Below, piece after piece: positions 44,672 to 53,599 of a DNA stretch of 64,000 bases (the stretch's first letter is position 1; every line of letters starts with the position of its first letter). This stretch comes from CALODP01 sp942492055. Lineage in GTDB: Bacteria > Bacteroidota > Ignavibacteria > Ignavibacteriales > Melioribacteraceae. The stretch is from positions 124,001 through 188,000 of the forward strand of contig CALODP010000023.1 in assembly GCA_942492055.1 (NCBI GenBank). The letters are read 5' to 3'. Made by a program: the position numbers and the translations under genes. Under the pieces are notes generated by a model. It was given only the letters and a program-made list of their open reading frames with translations. It made no database searches and was not told where the DNA came from.

Positions 44672-45218
44672 AGTCGAATCCGTTTTTTTTAATAAAGTTT
44701 TTGGCGATTACCCATGCCGCTATTGACATCCCGTCCCAGATTTCACCATCACAGATCATCCGATCAATTTCATCAGGGGATATTAGGATGCGTTCACAAT
44801 CCTCGGTATTATCGGATTGAAGAGGTTTTTCTATCAACTCTTTAGCGATGAAAACCGAGCAAATTTCGGTAGATACACCTGTATAAGGAGAAAACTCTCC
44901 GATATATTTTAAATATTCAGCAGAATATCCGGTTTCTTCCCTTAATTCTTTTTGAGCGTTCTCACTAGGGGAGAGACCGTCTTCAATGCCTCCGCATGGA
45001 AATTCAATGCTATCTTTTTTGTTCAAGTATCTGTATTGATTAACTAAGATTACGCTTCCGTCTTTGGTAAAAGGGACAACAAGAGAGGAACCGTTTGTGG
45101 AGATATAGTGGTATTCTCCGGTATTCCCGTTTGGCATCTCGAACTTGTCAATAAAGTATGTCCAGAAATCATTAACATGAGCTTTATCGGAAGATAAGGC
45201 TTTCCATTTTTTACTCAT
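44661..45218 (-). CDS. Nudix hydrolase (ADP-ribose pyrophosphatase-like)
   Basis: 185 aa. Nudix box near residues 78-100: GGIEDGLSPSENAQKELREE followed by TGY, containing the metal-binding REExxGY-type Glu residues. The N-terminal half has the beta strands of the NudF/ADPRase group, and FSPYTGVS after the box supports this. Likely splits nucleoside-diphosphate sugars such as ADP-ribose in the cytoplasm. Its ATG shares the end of the ndk stop, with a 1-base overlap. Confidence 0.85.
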   Translation of the reverse strand: MSKKWKALSSDKAHVNDFWTYFIDKFEMPNGNTGEYHYISTNGSSLVVPFTKDGSVILVNQYRYLNKKDSIEFPCGGIEDGLSPSENAQKELREETGYSAEYLKYIGEFSPYTGVSTEICSVFIAKELIEKPLQSDNTEDCERILISPDEIDRMICDGEIWDGMSIAAWVIAKNFIKKNGFDYEA

Positions 45219-45646
45219 TATGCATCGATCTCCAAGAGTTCCTTACGGGAGAAGAAATGAGAAATTTCTTTGGCAGCGTTTTCATCGGAATCCGATCCGT
45301 GTATGATGTTATGTCTGATACTTTCGGCGAAAATCTTTCTGATTGTACCATCATCAGCTTTTGTGGGATCTGTAGAGCCTATTAAAGTACGGAAGTCTTC
45401 AACGGCATTCTCTTTTTCCAGAGCGATAGGAACGCAGGGGCCGGAAGTCATAAATTCTAAGAGTCCTTCGAAAAAGGGTTTTCCTGTATGAACTTCATAG
45501 AAACCGGCTGCCGATTCTTTGTTAAGTTTAACCATTTTCATTCCGATAACTTTAAAGCCTGCTTCTGTAATTTTCGCGATAACTTCACCGATAAGATTTT
45601 TCCTTACACAATCGGGTTTTAGAATAGCAAGAGTTTTTGTACCCAA
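45218..45646 (-). CDS. ndk: Nucleoside diphosphate kinase
   Basis: 142 aa from a TTG at 45646, 5 bases after GGAGG; this gives the usual Ndk start (GTKTLAILKPDCV), while a TTG at 45658 would put the ribosome site inside the gene. Catalytic H116 is in HNIIHGSDS, and NPxD-type and Kpn-loop segments are present. The enzyme moves gamma-phosphate from ATP to other nucleoside diphosphates through phospho-His. Length fits the family. Confidence 0.95.
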   Translation of the reverse strand: MGTKTLAILKPDCVRKNLIGEVIAKITEAGFKVIGMKMVKLNKESAAGFYEVHTGKPFFEGLLEFMTSGPCVPIALEKENAVEDFRTLIGSTDPTKADDGTIRKIFAESIRHNIIHGSDSDENAAKEISHFFSRKELLEIDA

Positions 45647-45725
45647 TTTTACCTCCAAAATAAAATCGTATTTAAAGAAATGCCGGACAAAATATCCGGC
45701 ACAATATATAATATCTTATTGAAAA

Positions 45726-46604
45726 TTACTTAATATTTTCCAAAGCGTTTTTCATTGTAATCCCAATCTCAGCGGGGGATTCCACAACGTGGATTCCTGC
45801 TTTTTTCATAGCTTTCATCTTCTCTGCAGCTGTTCCCTTTCCTCCGGCGATGATTGCGCCTGCGTGTCCCATTCGTCTTCCCGGAGGGGCAGTTCTTCCT
45901 GCAATAAAACCGACTACCGGTTTGCTAACATGTTTTTTGATGAATAGAGCGGCTTCTTCTTCTGCCGATCCGCCGATCTCGCCGATCATTACAATTCCTT
46001 CGGTCATAGGATCATCGTTGAAAAGCTTTATAATATCTATGAATTGAGAACCAATAACTGGATCACCGCCGATGCCAACGCATGTCGATTGTCCGATTTT
46101 AAGATCACTTAATTGTTTTACAGCTTCGTAGGTAAGAGTTCCGCTACGAGAAACTACTCCGATTTTTCCTTTTTGATGAATAAAGCCGGGCATGATACCT
46201 ATTTTAGCTTTTCCCGGAGAGATGATTCCCGGACAATTCGGGCCAATTAGAGTGATATCTTTTTCTTTGATATTGTTATAGACTCTAACCATATCCTTTG
46301 CGGGAATACCTTCTGTAATACAAACAATTAATTTGATTCCGGCATTTGCCGCTTCAAGTATAGCGTCAGCCGCAAAAGGAGGGGGAACGAATATGGCTGA
46401 TGCGGAAGCTTTTGTGTTTTTTACCGCATCTTCTACAGTGTTAAAAATAGGAATGGAATTGAAATCAGATCCGCCTTTCCCGGGAGTGACTCCGGCAACG
46501 ACTTTTGTACCGTATTCAAGCATTTGTGTCGTGTGGAAAGACCCTTCACTCCCTGTAATACCTTGAACGACAACTTTAGTTTTTTTGTCGAGAAGTATAC
46601 TCAT
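45726..46604 (-). CDS. sucD: Succinyl-CoA ligase, alpha subunit
   Basis: 292 aa, full length. N-terminal CoA-binding Rossmann region with VVVQGITGSEGSFHT, the IGPNCPGIISP segment and the phosphohistidine loop MGHAGAIIAGGKG. It makes succinate and ATP/GTP from succinyl-CoA in the TCA cycle together with a beta subunit (sucC), which is not in this window. Separate sucC and sucD loci occur in several Bacteroidota. Confidence 0.96.
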   Translation of the reverse strand: MSILLDKKTKVVVQGITGSEGSFHTTQMLEYGTKVVAGVTPGKGGSDFNSIPIFNTVEDAVKNTKASASAIFVPPPFAADAILEAANAGIKLIVCITEGIPAKDMVRVYNNIKEKDITLIGPNCPGIISPGKAKIGIMPGFIHQKGKIGVVSRSGTLTYEAVKQLSDLKIGQSTCVGIGGDPVIGSQFIDIIKLFNDDPMTEGIVMIGEIGGSAEEEAALFIKKHVSKPVVGFIAGRTAPPGRRMGHAGAIIAGGKGTAAEKMKAMKKAGIHVVESPAEIGITMKNALENIK

Positions 46605-46634
46605 AAGAGATTCCTTATGTATTTGAACAGATGG

Positions 46635-48074
46635 CTATTTACAGCAAATATTCTGTAAGAAATAACCTAACTTGAAGAGTTTTTCTTCTTCAAATTGGTT
46701 TGCCATTAACTGCATTCCAATAGGTAATCCATTCGAATCGTTTCCAACCGGGATATTAATTCCAGGAATTCCGGCGAGATTTACCGAAGTAGTATAAACA
46801 TCACTTAAATACATCTGAAGTGGGTCATTAGATTTCTCACCTAATTTAAACGCAGTAAACGGTGATGTAGGAGTTAAAATCACATCTACTTTTTCAAAAG
46901 CTTTTTCGAAATCTTCTTTGATCAAACGACGAACTTTTTGAGCTTTTTTATAATATGCATCGTAATATCCGGCAGATAGCACATATGTTCCAAGCATAAT
47001 TCTTCTTTTAACCTCTTTCCCGAAACCTTCGGAACGAGAACGAGTATACATATCATTAAGATCTTCGGGGTTCTCACATCGATGACCGAATCTTACACCG
47101 TCGAATCTCGAAAGATTTGCGGAAGCTTCGGCTGTGGTTAAGATATAATAGGTTGCAATAGCATATTCGTTATGTGGAAGATCAATTTCTACGATCTCGA
47201 AATTGTTCTCTTTCAACAAATCAATCTGTTTGTTGATAGCTTCCTTAACTTCTTCGTTAAGCCCTTCTCCGAAATACTCTTTTGGAATACCGATTTTAAT
47301 CGGAGTTGATTGGGAAAGAGTCTCCACAAAATAAGGAACTTGGTATTCGGAAGAAGTAGAATCCATTTCATCTTTGCCACTAATAACGGATAGAACCAAA
47401 GCAGCGTCTTCTATATTATTGGAAAAAGGGCCAATCGAATCGAAAGAAGATGCGAAAGCGGTAAGACCGTAGCGGGAAACTCTTCCATAGGTCGGCTTTA
47501 GTCCGACAATTCCGCAGAAGGAAGCAGGTTGACGAATTGATCCGCCTGTATCAGTTCCGATAGATAGATCACAGAGACCTGCGGCAACAGCGGCAGCGGA
47601 GCCACCACTAGAACCACCGGGAACATAATCTTTATTAACAGGATTAAGAACATTGCCAAAAGCAGAATTCTCATTGGAAGATCCCATTGCGAATTCGTCG
47701 CAATTTGTTTTGCCAATGATGATTGCGTCTTCGTCTATTAATTTTTGGACGGAAGTAGCGGTATAAATAGCGTTAAACTCTTTCAAAATATCCGAAGAAC
47801 AGGTAAGAGGCTTATTCTCAATAGCCAAAACATCTTTAACAGCTATAACCATTCCGGCAAGCTTACCTGCCGTGTTATTCTTTATTTTGTCTTCAATAGC
47901 GTTAGCGCTATCCAAAGCGTCATTGAAAACAAAATTATACGCATTAATATCCTTTTGAGATTCGATTTTATCTAAAAAATACTTAACATTATCTGCTAAA
48001 GAGAGTTTACCTGATTTGATTAATTCGAGTTTTTCCGCATGATTATTATACTGCAACAAAATTCCGCTCCGCAT
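46635..48074 (-). CDS. gatA: Asp-tRNA(Asn)/Glu-tRNA(Gln) amidotransferase subunit A
   Basis: 479 aa. Amidase-signature triad visible: K80 (VIAVKDV), cis-Ser155 (GGSSGGS) and nucleophile Ser179 (GTDTGGSIRQPA). It supplies ammonia from glutamine to GatB for tRNA-dependent Asn/Gln synthesis. gatB and gatC are not here, so the complex is encoded at dispersed loci. It lies 30 bases upstream of sucD on the same strand. Confidence 0.96.
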   Translation of the reverse strand: MRSGILLQYNNHAEKLELIKSGKLSLADNVKYFLDKIESQKDINAYNFVFNDALDSANAIEDKIKNNTAGKLAGMVIAVKDVLAIENKPLTCSSDILKEFNAIYTATSVQKLIDEDAIIIGKTNCDEFAMGSSNENSAFGNVLNPVNKDYVPGGSSGGSAAAVAAGLCDLSIGTDTGGSIRQPASFCGIVGLKPTYGRVSRYGLTAFASSFDSIGPFSNNIEDAALVLSVISGKDEMDSTSSEYQVPYFVETLSQSTPIKIGIPKEYFGEGLNEEVKEAINKQIDLLKENNFEIVEIDLPHNEYAIATYYILTTAEASANLSRFDGVRFGHRCENPEDLNDMYTRSRSEGFGKEVKRRIMLGTYVLSAGYYDAYYKKAQKVRRLIKEDFEKAFEKVDVILTPTSPFTAFKLGEKSNDPLQMYLSDVYTTSVNLAGIPGINIPVGNDSNGLPIGMQLMANQFEEEKLFKLGYFLQNICCK

Positions 48075-48107
48075 ATACTATAAAATTCGTAAGACTAGCT
48101 AACTTAT

Positions 48108-48296
48108 CTATTTATCTTTTTCCGATTCTTTACTGTCAATTTTGATGTCTTCTTCAACATCTTTCACAGCTTTTCGGAATTCTTTCATCCCTTGGCCGAT
48201 ACCTTTGGCTAATTCGGGGATTTTTTTTGCTCCGAATAAAACCAAAATTACCACGACAATAAGAATTATTTCAAATGCACCAAGATTACCAAACAT
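48108..48296 (-). CDS. tatA: Twin-arginine translocase subunit TatA/E
   Basis: 62 aa. A single N-terminal membrane helix (LGAFEIILIVVVILVLFG) is followed by the conserved FG hinge (FGAKKIPELAKGIG) and an amphipathic helix with a charged tail. It forms the size-adjustable pore for folded proteins carrying RR signal peptides. The sequence does not separate TatA from TatE. Confidence 0.95.
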   Translation of the reverse strand: MFGNLGAFEIILIVVVILVLFGAKKIPELAKGIGQGMKEFRKAVKDVEEDIKIDSKESEKDK

Positions 48297-48311
48297 AATA
48301 GACCTCGAAAA

Positions 48312-49007
48312 TTATTTTATGATACTTTCGGCAATTGATTTGAAAATCAATTGGCCATCAGTTTTCCTAAGTATCGGATCGCACGCATTTTCAGGATGAG
48401 GCATCATTCCCAACACATTTTTCTTTTCGTTCAATACTCCGGCGATATTAGATATCGCACCATTCGGATTCACATCATCTATAATTTCACCTTTTTCAGT
48501 AGCATATCTGAATGCAATCTGATCATTATCCTTAAGTCGTTTGAAAGTATCTTCATCAACAAAGAAGTTACCATCACCATGCTTAATAGGTATCTTGATA
48601 ACATCTTGATCGATGTGTTGAGTAAATACAGAAGATTTATTTTCTACTTTCAAATAAGAATCTTTACAAACGAATTTAATTCCTTTGTTCTTGAGAAGTA
48701 CTCCGGGAAGAAGTCCTGCCTCTGAGAGGATTTGAAATCCGTTGCAAATACCAATAACAATTCCACCTTTATTAGCGAAATCAATAACCGAATTCATAAT
48801 AGGGGAGAATCTGGCGATAGCACCTGTTCTCAAATAATCACCGTATGAAAATCCACCGGGAAGGATAATTACATCACACCCTTTAATATCGGTTTCTTTA
48901 TGCCACAAGAATTCGGCGTCATAATTCAAAACTTTTTTCATCGCGTAATACGCGTCGTGATCACAATTGGATCCCGGGAAAACAACTACTCCAAATTTTG
49001 GTTTCAT
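48312..49007 (-). CDS. purQ: Phosphoribosylformylglycinamidine synthase, glutaminase subunit
   Basis: 231 aa. Class I glutamine amidotransferase: VVFPGSNCD, ILPGGFSYGDYLRTGAI, nucleophile C88 in GICNGFQIL and the His/Glu pair in MPHPENACD. Gives ammonia to PurL for FGAM synthesis in purine biosynthesis. The start overlaps purS by 4 bases. Confidence 0.96.
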   Translation of the reverse strand: MKPKFGVVVFPGSNCDHDAYYAMKKVLNYDAEFLWHKETDIKGCDVIILPGGFSYGDYLRTGAIARFSPIMNSVIDFANKGGIVIGICNGFQILSEAGLLPGVLLKNKGIKFVCKDSYLKVENKSSVFTQHIDQDVIKIPIKHGDGNFFVDEDTFKRLKDNDQIAFRYATEKGEIIDDVNPNGAISNIAGVLNEKKNVLGMMPHPENACDPILRKTDGQLIFKSIAESIIK

Positions 49008-49255
49008 TTTACCTTTTCAATTGAATATTCAAAATCTTCGATGTTTGGGTTAACTAACAATTTTTCGCTATACTGCTGAATTTCTTTTTCAGCATCTGCT
49101 TGAGAATCTGTATCGATAAAAAATTCGATATATTTTCCGATTCTGGTTTTGCTAATATTGTTGAAACCCAATAAAATAGCACCCTGCTCAACTGCCTTGC
49201 CCTGAGGGTCTAATATTTTCGGACGTCTTTTTACAATTACTGTAGCCTTATACAA
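49004..49255 (-). CDS. purS: Phosphoribosylformylglycinamidine synthase subunit PurS
   Basis: 83 aa. VKRRPKILDPQGKAVEQ is the PurS opening, followed by the compact alpha-beta fold ending in FEYSIEKV. It bridges PurQ and PurL in the three-subunit FGAM synthase. Overlaps purQ (ATGA-type coupling). Confidence 0.95.
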   Translation of the reverse strand: MYKATVIVKRRPKILDPQGKAVEQGAILLGFNNISKTRIGKYIEFFIDTDSQADAEKEIQQYSEKLLVNPNIEDFEYSIEKVK

Positions 49256-49269
49256 TTTTTTCTCTCAAT

Positions 49270-50016
49270 TTATTTTTCATTAAGGTTTATTTCAGTTTTT
49301 TTTCTCGGAAAAATCAATAGGTAAAGATAACGAAATATTCCGAATAATATGTGTGTTAATATCAGATAGAAAAAGGCTTTACCGCTTGTAATTACTACCA
49401 AAACCAATGCAGCAATCAATATTGCAAAGAATAATGTCTTCTCCATCGAACTCATTTTCTTAACTTTTGGAAGAGTATTATACTTGATATTACTAACCAT
49501 TAAAAAGGATAATAATATTACCATAGGAATTACAATATGATAGAATGGTTCAGCAATAGTAAGGCCATTGTAATAAAAAAGTACTAACGCTGCTATTGCA
49601 ACTGCACTAACCGGAATTGGTAATCCTTTGAAATCAAGTTTAGTGTCTATTCGCTCTAATTGCACGTTAAAACGGGCTAAACGAAATGTTCCGGAAATTA
49701 GAATAATTGAACTTAGTAGAATTCCCAATACGCCGTAATTCACAAAGAAAACTTTGTAAATAAGAAAAGAGGGGGCCGCCCCGAAACTCACAACATCGGA
49801 GAGAGAATCCAATTCTACTCCGAATTTACTACTTGTTTTCATCATTCTGGCAACTAGACCGTCAATCAAATCAAAGAAAGAAGCCACAAAGATAAATAAG
49901 GCAGCATACTTGATCTCATTCTGACTTGCCAAAACAATAGAAATAAAACCGCTCAGTACATTTAGTGCGGTTACAGCGTTTGGATAAACCGATTTAGAAA
50001 CTTTTACATTTTTCAT
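49270..50016 (-). CDS. pssA: CDP-diacylglycerol--serine O-phosphatidyltransferase
   Basis: 248 aa, mostly membrane helices. The CDP-alcohol phosphotransferase motif is complete: FDLIDGLVARMMKTSSKFGVELDSLSDVVSFG carries the D-G-x2-A-R-x8-G-x3-D-x3-D pattern over residues about 47-75. It makes phosphatidylserine in the inner membrane. Its start overlaps psd by 4 bases, so the two steps to phosphatidylethanolamine are coupled. Confidence 0.95.
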   Translation of the reverse strand: MKNVKVSKSVYPNAVTALNVLSGFISIVLASQNEIKYAALFIFVASFFDLIDGLVARMMKTSSKFGVELDSLSDVVSFGAAPSFLIYKVFFVNYGVLGILLSSIILISGTFRLARFNVQLERIDTKLDFKGLPIPVSAVAIAALVLFYYNGLTIAEPFYHIVIPMVILLSFLMVSNIKYNTLPKVKKMSSMEKTLFFAILIAALVLVVITSGKAFFYLILTHILFGIFRYLYLLIFPRKKTEINLNEK

Positions 50017-50669
50017 TTATTATACTCAAATAAGATTGATTCGCCTGCAGTTACTTTATCTCCTTCTTTCACCTTTAGTGTCCAATCTTTGGAGACAATA
50101 ACATCTACTCGACTTCCGAATTTTATCATTCCGAATCTTTCCCCGGCTATTACCGAATCCCCGGGAGTTAGGTCGCAGATTATTCTACGTGCCATCATAC
50201 CGGCTACTTGTGTAAATAACACTTTCCCAAATTTCGAAGTGATTCCAACTTCATTTCTTTCATTTCTCTTATCAGCTTTATCGTGTGAAGCGATAAGATA
50301 TTCACCATTAATATATTCCAGATAATCAACTGTGCCGTTAATAGGAATTCTATTAACATGAACATTCATTGGCGACATAAAAATCGAAATCTGTTGAGCT
50401 TCACCTTCGATAAATCGATCCGATACAACATCCTTAATGACTAAAACCGTACCATCTGCGGGAGAAATTATGGCTCTTTCATTTTGCGGAGTCGTTCTAT
50501 CCGGATCTCTAAAAAAATTAAGTGTAAAACCAAGCAATAAAATAGCTATTGAAATTAGTGTATACTTTAGTATGTTATTATTAGAAAATATAGCTATTGC
50601 GAAAAGAATGAAACAGAAGATCGCAACAATTCCAAGCGTTCCGTAACCGTATTTTGTCAAAATATTCAC
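50013..50669 (-). CDS. psd: Phosphatidylserine decarboxylase proenzyme
   Basis: 218 aa, the short form. Two N-terminal membrane helices (about 12-50), then ISPADGTV and the MSPMNVHVNRIPINGTV segment. The self-cleavage site is FGSRVD near the C-terminus, in place of LGST; cleavage at Gly-Ser makes the pyruvoyl group. Converts phosphatidylserine to phosphatidylethanolamine. First gene of the pssA/purS/purQ group. Confidence 0.95.
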   Translation of the reverse strand: MNILTKYGYGTLGIVAIFCFILFAIAIFSNNNILKYTLISIAILLLGFTLNFFRDPDRTTPQNERAIISPADGTVLVIKDVVSDRFIEGEAQQISIFMSPMNVHVNRIPINGTVDYLEYINGEYLIASHDKADKRNERNEVGITSKFGKVLFTQVAGMMARRIICDLTPGDSVIAGERFGMIKFGSRVDVIVSKDWTLKVKEGDKVTAGESILFEYNK

Positions 50670-50858
50670 TTATATTTGTTATAGAAAAGGCAATTATATA
50701 CGACTAATATGATTAGTAGAATAAATTATAAACCTAAATTTAATATTTTCCTAGGTTAATTTCTTTGTGAAATAAATTTTTCTTAATTTTGAAGGCTACA
50801 AAAAGAATGAAATTTCCAGAATAAAACAAATAAAAAACAACAGAAATTCGGAGGAAGC

Positions 50859-51185
50859 ATGAAAGGCGGAATGGCTGGGATGATGAAACAAATCCAGAAG
50901 ATGCAGGCTGAAATGGAAAGGGTTCAAAATGAGCTCGGAAATAAAACTGTTACCGAAGAAAGTGGTGGCGGAATCGTTAAAGCAACTGTTAATGGTAAAA
51001 AAGAATTGATTTCTTTGGATATTGACAATGAAATAATTGGATCTGGTGACAAGGAAATGTTGGAAGATTTGGTTGTTGCTGCTGTTAATAAGGCTTTGGA
51101 TGCAGCCGGGAAAATGGCTGAAGAGGATCTTGGAAGTGTTACTCGTGGAATGGTTCCTCCGGGATTAAATATTCCGGGGTTTTAA
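50859..51185 (+). CDS. YbaB/EbfC nucleoid-associated protein
   Basis: 108 aa with GGAGG before the ATG. MMKQIQKMQAEMERVQNELG helix, then the GGGIVKATVNGKKELISLDID strand region and a C-terminal helix, as in YbaB dimers that bind DNA. It sits 2 bases before recR, the usual arrangement. Confidence 0.93.
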   Translation: MKGGMAGMMKQIQKMQAEMERVQNELGNKTVTEESGGGIVKATVNGKKELISLDIDNEIIGSGDKEMLEDLVVAAVNKALDAAGKMAEEDLGSVTRGMVPPGLNIPGF

Positions 51186-51187
51186 TC

Positions 51188-51784
51188 TTGTTAATACCAG
51201 AACCATTAGATATACTGATAGATGAATTGAGCAAGCTCCCTTCAATTGGGCGGAAAACTGCCCAAAGGCTTGCTATTCATTTGTTGAAATGTGAAAGTGA
51301 TGATGTTGATAAATTGATTTTTTCCTTAAAAGGGATTAAGGAAAAACTTCAGAGATGCAAAGTATGCTACAATATTTCCGAAGAGGAAGTTTGTGAAATA
51401 TGTAAAAGCCCCAAAAGAGATAAATCTTTGGTTTGCGTAGTCGAAGAGATTAGTGATATAATCGCAATAGAAAAGACAAATGAGTATTCTGGATTATATC
51501 ATGTTTTGGGAGGGGTCCTTTCTCCATTGAGTGGAACTGATGTGGAATCACTCAAAATAAAAGAATTGGAAGACCGTGTAGCACTGGGTGAGATTAAGGA
51601 AGTATTGCTTGCTCTAAATCCTGATACTGAAGGCGAAACAACATCGCTATATATTGCCAAATTGTTGAAGAAATATAATATCAAAATTTCCAGAATTGCC
51701 CGTGGGCTTCCTATCGGAGGAGATCTTGAATTTGCAGATGAAGCAACAATCGGGCGGGCTTTATTAGGAAGAAGCTACTTATGA
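51188..51784 (+). CDS. recR: Recombination protein RecR
   Basis: 198 aa, TTG start giving the usual LIPEPLDILIDELSKLPSIG opening. Helix-hairpin-helix at the N-terminus, a C4-type zinc finger (CKVCYNISEEEVCEIC) and a Toprim domain (VCVVEEISDIIAIE) with the Walker-type GGVLSPLSG. It works with RecO/RecF in loading RecA at gaps. Overlaps the next gene by 4 bases. Confidence 0.95.
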   Translation: MLIPEPLDILIDELSKLPSIGRKTAQRLAIHLLKCESDDVDKLIFSLKGIKEKLQRCKVCYNISEEEVCEICKSPKRDKSLVCVVEEISDIIAIEKTNEYSGLYHVLGGVLSPLSGTDVESLKIKELEDRVALGEIKEVLLALNPDTEGETTSLYIAKLLKKYNIKISRIARGLPIGGDLEFADEATIGRALLGRSYL

Positions 51785-52515
51785 TGAATAATTGGTATAA
51801 AGATTGGTTCGCTTCCGAGAATTATCTGAAAGTGTATAAGCATAGAGATGATTTGGATGCGAATAATCTTATGCAATTAATTTTACGAAATGTTTCCATA
51901 GATAAAGACTCGAAAATTCTTGACGCAGCATGCGGAGCCGGAAGACATCTTATTAATCTTACGAAATTAGGTTATAACCCTCTCGGCTTTGATTTAAGTA
52001 TGAATTTGTTGAATAAAGCTGTGTATGATGCTCAAAAACAGAATTTGAGATTAAATGTCTTCCGATCGGATATTCGAGAGACATATTTTATTGAAAGTTT
52101 TGATCTTATTCTGAATTTGTTTACAAGTTTTGGATATTTTGAAACTACCGAAGAGAACTTTAGATTTTTTAAGAATGCGAAACGTTTTTTAGCTCCAAAT
52201 GGAATAATAGTTTTTGATTATCTAAATCCTTCATATGTAAGCAATAACCTTGTGGAACACTCAGAAAAAGAAGTTGATGATCTTTTAGTAATCGAAGATA
52301 GAAAAATTAATAACAATAGAGTTGAAAAAAAAATAAAAATTCTAGATAATGACTCTGAAGTTCAGTTCTTTGAGTCAGTACGATTATACGATATTAAGCA
52401 GCTTGTTTCTGAATTTAACAAGTTGGGATTTACCATTGAGAAATTATACGGTGATTATTCCGGAAATAAATTTAATGAAAAGTCTAGCAGAATTATTATC
52501 TTCTTATCAATATGA
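51781..52515 (+). CDS. Class I SAM-dependent methyltransferase
   Basis: 244 aa. Motif I is ILDAACGAGRHLINLTKLG (residues about 42-60), with the acidic residue GFDLS after strand 2 and DLILNLFTSFGYF as motif IV. Substrate unknown. Overlaps recR at the start (ATGATGA) and the next lipoprotein at the end. Confidence 0.85.
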   Translation: MMNNWYKDWFASENYLKVYKHRDDLDANNLMQLILRNVSIDKDSKILDAACGAGRHLINLTKLGYNPLGFDLSMNLLNKAVYDAQKQNLRLNVFRSDIRETYFIESFDLILNLFTSFGYFETTEENFRFFKNAKRFLAPNGIIVFDYLNPSYVSNNLVEHSEKEVDDLLVIEDRKINNNRVEKKIKILDNDSEVQFFESVRLYDIKQLVSEFNKLGFTIEKLYGDYSGNKFNEKSSRIIIFLSI

Positions 52516-53099
52516 ATAAAGTCATTAACATAATCTTTATACTTATTGTCAGCATGTATGTTTTGATTTCGTGTGACCTTGTAGAAACGCGTAATCCGGA
52601 AAACCCCGTTACTGCTCGCTCCAATTTCAGTGCTGCTACTACTCATTCGCAATTGTTTGAGAATTTTAAGAATTCATTATCAGATAAAATTGTTGAAAAT
52701 TATATTTCGTGTTTTTTGGATGAAGAGCTTCAAGGGAAAAAGTATGTTTATATTCCCTCATCCGGATCTATTTCTAAATACGTTGTACTTTCTGATTGGT
52801 CATTACAGGCCGAGCGACAGTATTTTAATAATATGATTAGTGTTTTGGAAACAGGTACAGCTATAAATCTGGATTTATTGAACGAGACTGCGAATATCAT
52901 GGGAGATAGTGCTAAATATCAGTATGATTACATCCTTTCTTTGAAGTTATCGGATGAGAGTATCCCTGATTTATATAAGGGCAGTTTACAGTTTACGATT
53001 GAAGTGGATAATCGAAATCAATGGGTTATTACAAAATGGGAAGATATTAAGGATGCTAACCAGCCAAGTTGGAGCGAACTTAAAGGACGTTTGTACTAA
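52512..53099 (+). CDS. Hypothetical lipoprotein, first of a tandem pair
   Basis: 195 aa. Lipobox VLISC. The C-terminus has strands LQFTIEVDNRNQWVITKWED, like the end of an NTF2-like cone domain, and the next gene has a similar close (NLDLQKDIDNKWQILKWVD). The two may be tandem paralogues. Function unknown. Confidence 0.7.
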   Translation: MNKVINIIFILIVSMYVLISCDLVETRNPENPVTARSNFSAATTHSQLFENFKNSLSDKIVENYISCFLDEELQGKKYVYIPSSGSISKYVVLSDWSLQAERQYFNNMISVLETGTAINLDLLNETANIMGDSAKYQYDYILSLKLSDESIPDLYKGSLQFTIEVDNRNQWVITKWEDIKDANQPSWSELKGRLY

Positions 53100-53589
53100 A
53101 ATACTATCTGTTAGTATTCTTGTTTATCTGGTTGTAAGTTGTATTAATCCTTTTGCACCTGAATTGGATTCGGAATTATCCGACGAAAAGAATTTAATTC
53201 AAGATAGAAAAACAATAGATGGGGTATTTGCAAATTTTCAGTACGCATATAATTTTAAGGATACAACAATATACGGAGAGTTGTTGGCCGAAGATTATTC
53301 ATTTCTCTACCGTGATTACGAATTAAGTGCTGATGTTTCCTGGGGACGTGATGAGGAAATGAAGGTAACAAACGGGTTGTTTCAAAACAGTCAACGTTTG
53401 GATCTTGTTTGGAACAATATCTTATTGATGTCATCCGATTCAACCAATGTAGTCCGTAGTTTTAATCTGACAATAACATTCAATCCAACTGATGTGGTTT
53501 ATATTGATGGAAGAGTAAATCTTGATTTACAAAAGGACATTGATAATAAATGGCAGATCTTAAAGTGGGTTGACGAATCGAATTTTTAA
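53053..53589 (+). CDS. Hypothetical lipoprotein, second of the pair
   Basis: 178 aa from the ATG at 53053 (overlapping the previous gene by 47 bases); ILSVSILVYLVVSC then forms the lipobox. No good ribosome site decides the start. Body similar in outline to the preceding gene, ending in IDNKWQILKWVD. Possibly an NTF2-like domain. Confidence 0.6.
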   Translation: MLTSQVGANLKDVCTKILSVSILVYLVVSCINPFAPELDSELSDEKNLIQDRKTIDGVFANFQYAYNFKDTTIYGELLAEDYSFLYRDYELSADVSWGRDEEMKVTNGLFQNSQRLDLVWNNILLMSSDSTNVVRSFNLTITFNPTDVVYIDGRVNLDLQKDIDNKWQILKWVDESNF

Positions 53590-53599
53590 AGGAATAATA

